The notes beneath the pieces were generated by a model. The model was not told the DNA's origin. It ran no database searches and saw only the letters and a list, made by a program, of their open reading frames with translations. This document shows positions 28,339 to 37,260 of a stretch of DNA of 64,000 nt, piece after piece. The DNA comes from Mycolicibacter acidiphilus (lineage in GTDB: Bacteria; Actinomycetota; Actinomycetes; Mycobacteriales; Mycobacteriaceae), in NCBI RefSeq assembly GCF_018455725.1, contig NZ_JAHCLR010000015.1:55705-119704 (forward strand), read 5' to 3'. Made by a program: the position numbers and the translations under genes. The first letter of the stretch is position 1. The number at the start of each line of letters is the position of its first letter.

Positions 28339-30098
28339 ATCGTCTGGCGGTAGCCGAAGTACTCGTGGTCCTCGTTGTAGCCGCCGTACCCGCTGCCGAC
28401 CTCACTGAAGTGGGTGACGAACTCGATTCCCTTGAGCCACTTCACCATTTTGAAGCCGTGCTGCAGTTCGTTGCGCAGCCGCAGCGGCGCCCCATGCCCG
28501 TAGTCCAGCGGCTCGTCGTTCATGTTGTAGGCCAGCATCGTCAGGTGGTGGCTCATCTGCAGAATGTCGTGGGCGTCGTAGTAGATGCCGCCGTCGGCAC
28601 CCGGCGCCAGTGAATAGAAGATCACCCACTTGGCCGTCGGCAGCGGTTTGACGATGTCGAGGATCGTCTGCATCGACACCCCGCCCCACTTCGCCACGCC
28701 CGACCAGCCCTGAATGCAGAAGTGCTGGGTGATCTGCTCGTGGTAGGGCAGCGCTTTGAGCTCGTCGAGGGTGAACGACACCGGGTGCTCGACGAGTCCG
28801 TACACGTTCAGCCGCCAGTCCTTGAAGTCGCCCGCGTAGAGCTCCTTGTATTCGACGGTCTCGGGGTAGGTGCCGTTGTGCCAGAAGTACGGCGAGATGT
28901 GCTTCTCCTCGAAGGCGCCGGGCTCGGGGTCGGCGAACTCGAACAGCCGCTGCACCGGACCGATCAGCGCGTAGCCGACCCGCTGCACCACCCGCGGATG
29001 CCGAAACGTGAACGGAGTGGCCGCAACCCAGGCGATCGTCGTCACCACCAGCGCGACGCAGAACACCCCGAAGCCGACCAGGGACGTGTCGTCGCGGGAG
29101 GCGAACATGTGGTTGAGGTTGCGTACCGCGTCGGTGGCGAACACCAGCGTGACGTGCACCAGGATGAAGAACAGGAAATAGACCAGGATCAGGAAGTGCA
29201 GTGAGCGGGCCAACTGGATGCTCAGGTACTTGCTGATGTGGGTGAGCCGCATCGACACCGCGGGCCCCATCCCCAGCCCGGTCAGCAGGGCGCCGGGCGC
29301 GGCGACGAACACGGTGAAGAAGTACGCCAGCAACTGCAGGCTGTTGTAGGTCACCCAGCCGTTGTCGTCGGGCCAGTTCAGTGAGAGGTATTTGATACCG
29401 ACGGTCACCGCGTTGGGGAACACGTCCCAGCTCTGCGGCACCAGATGCCGCCAGTGCCCGGTCTTGAACAGCAGGAAGTAGAACACCGCGCCGTTGGTCA
29501 CCCACAGCACGTCGGCGCCGAGATGCCACCACCGGGCCAGCCCGATCGTGTGCCGCAACCCGGGCAGGCCGAATTGGCGCGGCAGGCCGACGGAGTCGTC
29601 CTTGGCGGTCCACAGCGGGTTGTCCGGCACCGGTTTGGCGATCCGGAGCCATTCGTCCTTGTTCGGGGTGGCGTTGCGGCTGACGTACAGCCGCGGGTGG
29701 TCGCAGAGGATCTGGATGCCGGACCGGATGATGAACATCATCAGGAACAGGTTGAAGAAGTGCTGCCAGCCGACCCAGGCCGGGATGCCGGGCTTACTGC
29801 CGGGCGGGATCTCACTGCCCGGGTACCGGTCCATGAAATGCTGAATACCCGGAATTTGCGCCAAGAATTTTGCGACGGCCACCGCGGCGACCAGTCCGAC
29901 GAATCCGATTGGGATCATCCAGAGCAGGTTGAACCATTTATCCCGGCCGATCCGCAACCGCGGTGCGATCGCGCGTTTGTCTTCCAGCCCGCCGGCCCAG
30001 GAATCCGGTTCGACGACGTCGCCGGCCTTTTTCAGCTCGGCTCGATGGTTGACGGTGACGGCTCCGCCGCCCTGGGGATCCGGTTCGTCCGCTGCCAT
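28335..30098 (-). CDS. Cytochrome b/molybdopterin oxidoreductase fusion (sulfite oxidase family)
   Basis: This 587-residue membrane protein joins a multi-helix cytochrome b561-like domain (about residues 50-380; HFFNLFLMMFIIRSGIQIL, LARSLHFLILVYFLFFILVH) to a C-terminal sulfite-oxidase/MsrP-type molybdopterin domain (about residues 410-587). The Cys likely to ligate Mo is in FCIQGWSGVAKWGGV, followed by the typical YDAHDILQMSHHLTMLAYNMN and HGAPLRLRNEL. It probably passes electrons between quinone and a small oxidised or sulfur substrate; the natural substrate is unknown. A GGGAGGG ribosome site precedes ATG 30098. Confidence 0.82.
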   Translation of the reverse strand: MAADEPDPQGGGAVTVNHRAELKKAGDVVEPDSWAGGLEDKRAIAPRLRIGRDKWFNLLWMIPIGFVGLVAAVAVAKFLAQIPGIQHFMDRYPGSEIPPGSKPGIPAWVGWQHFFNLFLMMFIIRSGIQILCDHPRLYVSRNATPNKDEWLRIAKPVPDNPLWTAKDDSVGLPRQFGLPGLRHTIGLARWWHLGADVLWVTNGAVFYFLLFKTGHWRHLVPQSWDVFPNAVTVGIKYLSLNWPDDNGWVTYNSLQLLAYFFTVFVAAPGALLTGLGMGPAVSMRLTHISKYLSIQLARSLHFLILVYFLFFILVHVTLVFATDAVRNLNHMFASRDDTSLVGFGVFCVALVVTTIAWVAATPFTFRHPRVVQRVGYALIGPVQRLFEFADPEPGAFEEKHISPYFWHNGTYPETVEYKELYAGDFKDWRLNVYGLVEHPVSFTLDELKALPYHEQITQHFCIQGWSGVAKWGGVSMQTILDIVKPLPTAKWVIFYSLAPGADGGIYYDAHDILQMSHHLTMLAYNMNDEPLDYGHGAPLRLRNELQHGFKMVKWLKGIEFVTHFSEVGSGYGGYNEDHEYFGYRQTI

Positions 30099-30141
30099 GT
30101 CGCCCGCCGCCCTCCCGTAGCTGTAAAACTAATCGAGATAC

Positions 30142-30147
30142 GTTATA
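30142..30147 (-). promoter_or_regulatory. Candidate -10 element for the molybdopterin oxidoreductase gene
   Basis: Read on the minus strand this is TATAAC in a short AT-rich patch 44 bp before the ATG. A good -35 hexamer at standard spacing is not evident. The remaining intergenic region (30099-30494, about 396 bp) holds this element, the CRP-like site at 30260 and no convincing gene. Confidence 0.4.
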
Positions 30148-30259
30148 TTAGCCCGCCAACCGGCTGAAGTCACCCCCGACCTCGGCGGAAGCGACGATCA
30201 GGACCAATCGCAGACATCCCTCACCCGAGGGTGGCACACCTGCGACGGAAGGTCCATAG

Positions 30260-30275
30260 TGTGACGTGGGTCACG
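30260..30275. promoter_or_regulatory. Candidate CRP/FNR-family operator
   Basis: The sequence TGTGACGTGGGTCACG matches the mycobacterial CRP consensus TGTGA-N6-TCACA with one mismatch. It lies 162 bp upstream of the oxidoreductase gene and 220 bp upstream of the FHA gene, so it could serve either. Confidence 0.5.
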
Positions 30276-30494
30276 GCGTACGGCGACGTGTGAACGGAAT
30301 CAACCGGCGGGCGTGGCGGTTGAGGTGATCGTTACCCGTGCAATCCCGGCAACTCGCCGGAAAAGCAGCCAGGCGGCGATCACAATTCTGCGGAGAATTT
30401 CTCCGTCGCCCACGGCATTGCAGGCGGCATCAGGAGGAGTGTGTTCAATTCATGAAATTCGGCCGGTTTTTCGTTCCGTGCGCGGGATACGGCG

Positions 30495-30926
30495 ATGACC
30501 CGCGATAGCGCCGGCCGGCGCTGGGAGATGACGACACCGTATACCGGTGGGCTGATCCACGACCTCGCCGCCGACGAGGACACCGACACCGCCGGACTCC
30601 TGGCCTTCGACGACCTGCCGGAGTCGGCGGCAGCCCTGGTGGTCAAACGCGGCCCGAACGCCGGCACCCGGTTCCCGCTGGACCGGCCGGTCACCGTCGT
30701 CGGCCGGCACCCCAACAGCGACATCTACCTGGAAGACGACACGGTCAGCCGGCGGCACGTCGAATTCCACTGCGCCGACGACGGATTCCGCGTGGTCGAC
30801 ACCGCCAGCCTCAACGGGACCTACGTCAATCGGCAGCCGATCCAGTCGGCGGCACTGGCCCACGGCGACGAGATTCAGATCGGCAATTTCCGACTGGTGT
30901 TCCTGGTCCGGCCGCTGCCGGGCTGA
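30495..30926 (+). CDS. FHA-domain protein, GarA-like
   Basis: This 143-residue protein has a C-terminal forkhead-associated domain that binds phosphothreonine. Conserved FHA residues are visible in VVGRHPNSDIYLEDDTVSRRHVEF (Gly-Arg, Ser-Arg-Arg-His) and SLNGTYVNRQP. The core closely resembles GarA (LVVKRGPNAGTRF, GDEIQIGNFRLVFL), the PknB/PknG-controlled switch of 2-oxoglutarate metabolism. The short N-terminus lacks the ETTS-type phosphorylation motif of GarA, so this is a paralogue with a different input. ATG 30495 was used; ATG 30528 is an alternative. Confidence 0.82.
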   Translation: MTRDSAGRRWEMTTPYTGGLIHDLAADEDTDTAGLLAFDDLPESAAALVVKRGPNAGTRFPLDRPVTVVGRHPNSDIYLEDDTVSRRHVEFHCADDGFRVVDTASLNGTYVNRQPIQSAALAHGDEIQIGNFRLVFLVRPLPG

Positions 30927-31793
30927 TCAATCGGCGGTGGCCGCCCACGCGGTGGCGAACAGCACCAGCCGGGCGGTGATGTAGGCGAACACCAGCAGCC
31001 CCAGCACCGGGCCGAACACCACCCCGGCCGGGCCGTCGACCACCGACTGCAGATAGGCCGACCCGACCTGCTTGAACACCTCATAGCCCACGGCGGCGAT
31101 CGCCCCGGCGCGCACCGCGACGGGCAGGTCGATCGGTTCGCGCGGCAGGCGGGCGATCATCGCGGTGAACATCAGCCACGACACACCTACCGCCAGCAGC
31201 AGCGACAGCGTCCGCAGCACCGCCCCGGTCAGCGGGAAGTCCGGAATCCCCAGCCAATGCAGGGTTTTCGCCATCACCTTCGGATCCGCCAGTGCCGTCA
31301 GCGCGATCGTCGCGAGCATCGCCACGAACGCGAAGACCATCGCCGCCAGGTCGGAGAGCTTGCCGTGCACGAAGTCCGGCTTCTCGCACCGGTTCTCCCC
31401 CATCTGGGTGAGCGCCTCACGCAGGTTCTCCATCCAGCTCAGCCCCACCCAGGCGGCGACGCCCAGACCGATGAACCCGACCGAGGCGCGCGAACCGATC
31501 GCGGAATCCATCAGCTTGATGACGTCGTCGCCGAATTCGCCGGGGATGGAGTGCTTGATCCGGTACTCGATCCCCTCGAGCACCGCCGGCCGACGCGACA
31601 GCAGGAACCCGCCGACGCCGAACCCGATCATCAGCAGTGGGAACAGCGCGAAGATCGTGTAGTAGCTCATCCCGGCCGCGTAGAAGTTGCCGTTGCGGTC
31701 CTCGTAGTGGTCGTTGGCCCGCAGCACGTGATCCAGCCAGCCGTAGCGCTCCCGCAGCCGGGCGAGGACGCTCGGCTTGGCCTGCTCGGTCAC
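30927..31793 (-). CDS. YihY/BrkB-family inner membrane protein
   Basis: This 288-residue polytopic membrane protein has about six helices and the family blocks NFYAAGMSYYTIFALFPLLMIGFG, GLGVAAWVGLSWMENLREAL, and YEVFKQVGSAYLQSVV. Family members are often annotated as ribonuclease BN by error; the true function is unknown. GTG 31793 was chosen for the VTEQAKPSVLARLRERY start. It lies 10 bp after trpS, as in M. tuberculosis (Rv3335c-Rv3336c), and its stop abuts the FHA gene stop. Confidence 0.85.
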   Translation of the reverse strand: MTEQAKPSVLARLRERYGWLDHVLRANDHYEDRNGNFYAAGMSYYTIFALFPLLMIGFGVGGFLLSRRPAVLEGIEYRIKHSIPGEFGDDVIKLMDSAIGSRASVGFIGLGVAAWVGLSWMENLREALTQMGENRCEKPDFVHGKLSDLAAMVFAFVAMLATIALTALADPKVMAKTLHWLGIPDFPLTGAVLRTLSLLLAVGVSWLMFTAMIARLPREPIDLPVAVRAGAIAAVGYEVFKQVGSAYLQSVVDGPAGVVFGPVLGLLVFAYITARLVLFATAWAATAD

Positions 31794-31803
31794 GTGGCAT
31801 CCA

Positions 31804-32838
<1,035 letters not shown>

Positions 32839-32867
32839 TCACGCCCGGACGCCGACGGGCGCACGTG

Positions 32868-32891
32868 GTAACAGAGCGATCGCTCTGTTAC
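32868..32891. promoter_or_regulatory. Perfect 24-bp palindromic operator upstream of the TetR gene
   Basis: The half-site GTAACAGAGCGA is repeated as its exact complement with no spacer. It ends 1 bp before the GTG start (10 bp before the alternative ATG) of the TetR regulator. The size and placement are as expected for an autoregulatory TetR operator, and it would also control the co-transcribed enoyl-CoA isomerase gene. Confidence 0.85.
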
Positions 32892-32892
32892 G

Positions 32893-33522
32893 GTGTCCGC
32901 CATGCCCCGGCCCCGCGTGCACGACCCCGACCGGCTGCTCGACGCCGTCGAGGCGCTGGCGGCGCAGGCCGGCCCGGCCGCGGTGACCGTCCGGGCGGTC
33001 AGCGCGGCCAGCGGCGTCTCCAACGGCGCGGTCTACCACGGCTTCGGCTCGCGAGCCGGGCTGATCGCGGCCGCCTGGCTGCGGGCGGCGCGGGGTTTCC
33101 TCGCCGTGCAGGCCGAGGCGGTGGCCGCCGCACCGGGGCCCGCCGACGCCGTCGTCGCCGCCGCCGACGCCCCGGTGGCGTTCGCCGAACGCAACCCGGC
33201 CGCCTCCCGGCTGCTGCAGACACTGCACCGTGACGCACTGCTGGACGCCGACCTGCCGCCGGAGTTGGCCGCCGGTCTGCACGCCGTCGACGCCGAGCTG
33301 ATCGCGGTGCTGATCCGGCTGGCCCGTGCGCTGTGGGACCGCCGCGACGCCGCCGCCGTCGACACCGTCACCACCTGCATCGTCGACCTGCCCACCGCGA
33401 TCGTGCTGAGCCGCAACCGGCTGGGCAGCCCGATCGCCCGGGCACATCTGCACGCCGCGGTCCGGGCCGTCCTGGCCCTCGGACCACCTGAGCACCACCC
33501 CTTGAAAGGAACAACCCCGTGA
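32893..33522 (+). CDS. TetR-family transcriptional regulator
   Basis: This 209-residue regulator has an N-terminal helix-turn-helix (AAVTVRAVSAASGVSNGAVYHGFGSRAGLIAAAW, about residues 28-61) and a helical ligand domain typical of TetR proteins. GTG 32893 or ATG 32902 could be the start. Both lie so close to the operator palindrome that the transcript may be leaderless. It overlaps the enoyl-CoA isomerase gene by 4 bp, so the ligand may be an acyl-CoA or fatty acid. Confidence 0.88.
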   Translation: MSAMPRPRVHDPDRLLDAVEALAAQAGPAAVTVRAVSAASGVSNGAVYHGFGSRAGLIAAAWLRAARGFLAVQAEAVAAAPGPADAVVAAADAPVAFAERNPAASRLLQTLHRDALLDADLPPELAAGLHAVDAELIAVLIRLARALWDRRDAAAVDTVTTCIVDLPTAIVLSRNRLGSPIARAHLHAAVRAVLALGPPEHHPLKGTTP

Positions 33523-34169
33523 ACCTGACCTTTGACGAGAAGATCGCCGTCCTCGACCTGGGCGACAACGAGAACCGGTTCTCGCCGGAGTTTCTCGACG
33601 AGATCAACGCCAAGCTCGACGAAGTGCTGACCTCCGACGCCCAGGGGCTGGTGACCACCGCCGGCGGCAAGTTTTACTCCAACGGCCTCGACCTGGACTG
33701 GCTGATGGCCAACGGCGACCGCACCGACTGGTACGTCGGCCGGGTGCACGCCCTGTTCGCCCGGGTGCTGACGCTGCCGATCCCGACGGCGTGCGCGGTG
33801 GTCGGGCATGCATTCGGCGCCGCCGCGATGCTGGCGATGGCCCACGACTTCCGGGTGATGCGCGCCGACCGCGGCTTCTTCTGCTTCCCCGAGGTCGACA
33901 TCCTCATCCCGTTCACCCCGGGGATGGCGGCGCTGATCCAGGCCAAGCTCACCCCGCAGACGGCGGTGGCCTCGATGACCACCGGCCGCCGCTTCGGCGG
34001 GGTGGATGCCGCCGCGGTCGGGATCGTCGACGTCACCGCCGGCGAGGGCGAGGTCACCCCGGCCGCGGTCGGGTTGCTGCGGCCGCTGGCCGGTAAGGAT
34101 CGCGGCACGCTGGGCGCGATCAAGGCGACGATGTTCGGTGGCGCCGTCGCGGCGTTGACCGCGGGCTGA
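33519..34169 (+). CDS. Enoyl-CoA hydratase/isomerase family protein
   Basis: This 216-residue crotonase-fold enzyme has VTTAGGKFYSNGLDLDWL (oxyanion-hole region), VVGHAFGAAAMLAMAHDFRVMRADRG and FCFPEVDI. The short length and the DFRVMRADRGFFCFPEVD block resemble delta3,delta2-enoyl-CoA isomerases more than hydratases. GTG 33519 has GAAAGGA 8 nt upstream and overlaps the tetR stop. It probably shifts double bonds in unsaturated acyl-CoAs under TetR control. Confidence 0.82.
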   Translation: MNLTFDEKIAVLDLGDNENRFSPEFLDEINAKLDEVLTSDAQGLVTTAGGKFYSNGLDLDWLMANGDRTDWYVGRVHALFARVLTLPIPTACAVVGHAFGAAAMLAMAHDFRVMRADRGFFCFPEVDILIPFTPGMAALIQAKLTPQTAVASMTTGRRFGGVDAAAVGIVDVTAGEGEVTPAAVGLLRPLAGKDRGTLGAIKATMFGGAVAALTAG

Positions 34170-34216
34170 TTTCGGCGCGATCCTGCCCGCTCAGCGACGA
34201 TTACCGCGCCGAAATC
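34168..34216 (+). terminator. 12-bp inverted repeat after the enoyl-CoA isomerase gene
   Basis: GATTTCGGCGCG (34168-34179, including the last base of the stop codon region) pairs perfectly with 34205-34216 across a 25-nt loop. It sits between this operon and cobG, so it may end transcription there. There is no U-tract. Confidence 0.55.
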
Positions 34217-34238
34217 GCCATGGTGTGACAATCGACCG

Positions 34239-35078
34239 GTGATCAATGCCCCGCGCACCCGGCAAGACCTGTGCCCGGGTGCGCTGCGGCCGTGGCCGGC
34301 CGACGACGGCCTCCTGGTGCGGTTGCGACTGATCGGCGGAGCGCTGCCGGGCGCGGCGCTGGCCCGACTGCTGGCAGTCAGCGCGGAGTTCGGCGACGGC
34401 GACGTCCACCTGACCACGCGGGCGAACCTGCAGTTGCGCGGCCTGCCGGGGTGCGACGGGCAGCTGACGCCGGCGGCGCTGGCCGCACTGGAGTCGACCG
34501 GGCTGCTGCCGTCGCGCAGCCATGAGCTGGTCCGCAACATCCTGGTGTCCCCGCAGACCGGGTACGCCGGCGGCCGGGCCGACCTGCGCGGTGTCGCCGC
34601 CGACCTGGACACGTTGCTGTGCGCCACGCCGCGGCTGGCCGGGCTGCCGGGCCGGTTCCTGTTCGTCCTCGACGACGGGCGCGGCGACCTGCTCGACCGC
34701 CGCGCCGACGCCGGCCTGGTGGCGCTGTCCGACGCTGACGCCCAGCTGCGGATCGGCGAGGCCTGGGGCCCGGTGCTGGGGCTCGCCGAGGCGGCTGCCG
34801 CGCTGGCCGGTCTGGCGACGGCGTTTCAGGCCGCGCGCGGCGACGGCCCGGACGCGCCGTGGCACATCCGCGAACTGCCCACCCCGCTGGCACCGGCCGC
34901 CCCCGCAGACCGGCGCGTCCCGACGCCGGCGGGTCCGCTACCGTACGGCCCGGTACCCGGCGGCACCCATCGGCACGTGCCGGACGGGCTGATCACCCCG
35001 CAGGTCGGACGCTCCCTGCTGGGCGCCGCCGAGCTCGTCGTCACGCCGTGGCACGGCATCTTCGTCCCCGACCCGTAG
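34239..35078 (+). CDS. cobG: Truncated CobG (precorrin-3B synthase) lacking the Fe-S/siroheme C-terminus
   Basis: CobG makes precorrin-3B from precorrin-3A with oxygen, using a [4Fe-4S] centre. The 279 residues align well with the first three quarters of actinobacterial CobG: LCPGALRPWPADDGLLVRLR, GDVHLTTRANLQLRGLPG, SPQTGYAGGRADLRGV, LPGRFLFVLDDGRGD. The protein ends shortly after VVTPWHGIFVPDP, before the region that carries the cluster ligands (a CX5C...CX3C pattern near the C-terminus in M. tuberculosis CobG, which has about 360 residues). No such Cys set exists here. cobH starts 11 bp later, so the missing part was deleted, not frameshifted. Confidence 0.85.
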   Translation: MINAPRTRQDLCPGALRPWPADDGLLVRLRLIGGALPGAALARLLAVSAEFGDGDVHLTTRANLQLRGLPGCDGQLTPAALAALESTGLLPSRSHELVRNILVSPQTGYAGGRADLRGVAADLDTLLCATPRLAGLPGRFLFVLDDGRGDLLDRRADAGLVALSDADAQLRIGEAWGPVLGLAEAAAALAGLATAFQAARGDGPDAPWHIRELPTPLAPAAPADRRVPTPAGPLPYGPVPGGTHRHVPDGLITPQVGRSLLGAAELVVTPWHGIFVPDP

Positions 35079-35089
35079 GAGTCAGCCCC

Positions 35090-35746
35090 GTGAAACGGCC
35101 CACCCGCCGCTACCCCTACCTCGACACCGGCCCCGGCATCTACGCCGAATCGTTCGCGATGATCCGCCGGGAGTCCGACCTGTCGCACATCCCGGCGTCC
35201 GCGGAGCGGCTCGCGGTGCGGATGATCCACGGTGCCGGGCAGACCGACATCGCCCCGGATCTGCTGATCCACCCGGACGCGGTGCCGGCCGGGCGGGCCG
35301 CGCTGGACGCCGGAGCGCCGATCCTCTGCGACTCGCGGATGGTGGCGGTCGGGGTGACCGCCGGGCGGCTGCCGGCCGGCAACGAGGTGCACTGCTACCT
35401 GCGCGACGAGCGAGTCCCCGGCCTGGCCGCGGAGTGGGCAACCACCCGGTCCGCGGCGGCGGTGTCACTGTGGGAGCCGATGCTCGACGGTGCGGTCGTC
35501 GCGATCGGCAACGCCCCCACCGCACTGTTCCACCTGCTGGAGCTGATCCTGGACGGCGGGCCGCGCCCGGCGGTGATCGTCGGCTGCCCGGTCGGGTTCA
35601 TCGGCGCCGCCGAATCCAAGGAGGCCCTCGCGGCACTGGCGGCCGACCACGGCGTCGACATCCCGTTCGTGACGGTGCGGGGCCGGCGCGGCGGTTCGGC
35701 GATCACCTCCTCGGCGCTGAACGCGCTGGCATCGGACGCCGAGTGA
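35090..35746 (+). CDS. cobH: Precorrin-8X methylmutase CobH
   Basis: CobH moves the methyl group from C-11 to C-12 to form hydrogenobyrinate (218 residues). Family blocks are IRRESDLSHIPASAERLAVRMIHG (catalytic His in MIHG), ILCDSRMVAVGV, AVVAIGNAPTALFHLLELI and VGCPVGFIGAAESKEAL. GTG 35090 has AGGAG 8 nt upstream, overlapping the cobG stop region. The stop overlaps the cobIJ start. Confidence 0.93.
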   Translation: MKRPTRRYPYLDTGPGIYAESFAMIRRESDLSHIPASAERLAVRMIHGAGQTDIAPDLLIHPDAVPAGRAALDAGAPILCDSRMVAVGVTAGRLPAGNEVHCYLRDERVPGLAAEWATTRSAAAVSLWEPMLDGAVVAIGNAPTALFHLLELILDGGPRPAVIVGCPVGFIGAAESKEALAALAADHGVDIPFVTVRGRRGGSAITSSALNALASDAE

Positions 35747-37260
35747 CCGGCCGGTTCTACGGGGTCGGGCTGGGTCCCGGCGATCCCGAGCTGATCACCC
35801 GCAAGGCGGCCCGGATCATCGGCGCGGCCGACGTGATCGCCTACCACGCGGGGGTCAACAAGGACTCGTATGCGCGGACGATCGCCGCCGAGCTGATCCC
35901 GGCCGGTGCGATCGAGGAGGAACTGCGCTACCCGGTCACCACCGGGGTCACCGACCACCCCGGCGGGTACACCGGGGCACTCGCCGACTTCTACGAGGAA
36001 TCGGCCACCCGGCTCGCGGCGCATCTAGCGGCCGGCCGTGATGTGGCGCTGCTGGCCGAGGGCGATCCGCTGTTCTACGGCTCGTTCATGTACATGCACG
36101 ACCGGCTCTCCGAGCGGTTCGAGACCGAGGTGATTCCCGGCATCCCGGCGTTCACCGCGGCCACCGCCGCCACCGGGCTGCCGCTGGTGCGTCAGACCGA
36201 CGTGCTGACCGTCCTGCCGGGCACCCTGCCCGAACACGAACTGGCGATGCGGCTGGCCGACACCGACGGCGCGATCATCATGAAACTCGGCCGCACCTTC
36301 CCCGCGGTGCGTCGCGCCCTGGTCGCGGCCGGTCGGCTGGAGCACGCCGTCTACGTGGAGCGGGCCAGCCATCCGCAGCAGCGCTGGCTGCCGGTCGCCC
36401 AGATGGACGAGGCTGACGATTCCAAGGTGCCGTATCTGTCGCTGATCGTCGTCGACGGCGACTCCCGCAACGGGAAGCGGTCCCGGACGAAGACGGCGAC
36501 TCCAGCGGTTACCGAATCATCCTGTGCTGCAGCCGAATTGCTGGTGATCGGCCTGGGCCCCGGCCCGGATGGCTGGTTGACCCCGGAGGCCGCCGCCGCC
36601 CTGGCCGACGTCGACCACGTGGTCGGCTACGGCCCGTACGTGTCCCGGGTGCCGCAGCGCGAAGGGCTGCAACGGCATTCCTCCGGCAACACCGTCGAGG
36701 TGGACCGGGCCGCGTTCGCCCTGGGCCTGGCGGCGCGCGGTGAGAAGGTGGCGGTGGTCTCCGGCGGGGACGCCGGGGTGTTCGGGATGGCCTCCGCGGT
36801 GTTCGAAGCGGCGGCCGACCCGAAGTACCGCGACGTGGCCGTGCGGGTGCTGCCGGGGGTGTCGGCGGTGCAGGCGGTGGCGGCCCGCGCCGGCGCCCCG
36901 ATCGGCGCGGACTTCGCGGTGGTCAGCCTGTCGGACCGGCTCAAACCGTGGTCGGTGATCGAGGCCCGACTGGCCGCGATCGCGCAGGCCGATCTGGTGC
37001 TGGCCGTGTACAACCCGGCGTCGAAGGCCCGGCCCGATCAGATCGCGGTGGCACGGAAGGTGCTGCTGGAGCACCGATCCCCGCAGACCGTGGTGGTCGT
37101 CGGCCGGGACGTCGGCCGGGCCGAGGAATCGCTGACGGTCACCACGCTCGGCGACCTGGACACCGACGCGATCGACATGAAATGCCTGCTGCTGGTGGGG
37201 GCGTCGTCGACGAGGGTCACCGAATCGGGGCGGGTGTGGACGCCACGGTGGGTGAAGTGA
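35743..37260 (+). CDS. cobIJ: Bifunctional precorrin-2 C20-/precorrin-3B C17-methyltransferase CobIJ
   Basis: Two SAM-dependent tetrapyrrole methyltransferases are fused in 505 residues. The CobI half (about 1-240) has GVGLGPGDPELITRKAARII, LAEGDPLFYGSFMYM and VIPGIPAFTAATAATGLPL. The CobJ half (about 265-505) has VIGLGPGPDGWLTPEAAAAL, VVSGGDAGVFGMASAVFEA, VLPGVSAVQAVAARAGAP and VVGRDVGRAEESL. A poorly conserved linker joins them. The same fusion is known in M. tuberculosis (Rv2066). It acts on either side of the CobG step, so an inactive CobG would interrupt the path between its own two activities. Confidence 0.95.
   Translation: MTGRFYGVGLGPGDPELITRKAARIIGAADVIAYHAGVNKDSYARTIAAELIPAGAIEEELRYPVTTGVTDHPGGYTGALADFYEESATRLAAHLAAGRDVALLAEGDPLFYGSFMYMHDRLSERFETEVIPGIPAFTAATAATGLPLVRQTDVLTVLPGTLPEHELAMRLADTDGAIIMKLGRTFPAVRRALVAAGRLEHAVYVERASHPQQRWLPVAQMDEADDSKVPYLSLIVVDGDSRNGKRSRTKTATPAVTESSCAAAELLVIGLGPGPDGWLTPEAAAALADVDHVVGYGPYVSRVPQREGLQRHSSGNTVEVDRAAFALGLAARGEKVAVVSGGDAGVFGMASAVFEAAADPKYRDVAVRVLPGVSAVQAVAARAGAPIGADFAVVSLSDRLKPWSVIEARLAAIAQADLVLAVYNPASKARPDQIAVARKVLLEHRSPQTVVVVGRDVGRAEESLTVTTLGDLDTDAIDMKCLLLVGASSTRVTESGRVWTPRWVK

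Noticed and set aside
30313-30498. 61-codon frame in the intergenic region before the FHA gene
   Set aside because: No ribosome site or family resemblance, and the composition is like non-coding sequence.
35060-35100. Frameshift as the cause of the short CobG
   Set aside because: No alternative frame downstream encodes the missing cluster region, and cobH begins 11 bp after the stop, so a deletion is the better explanation.
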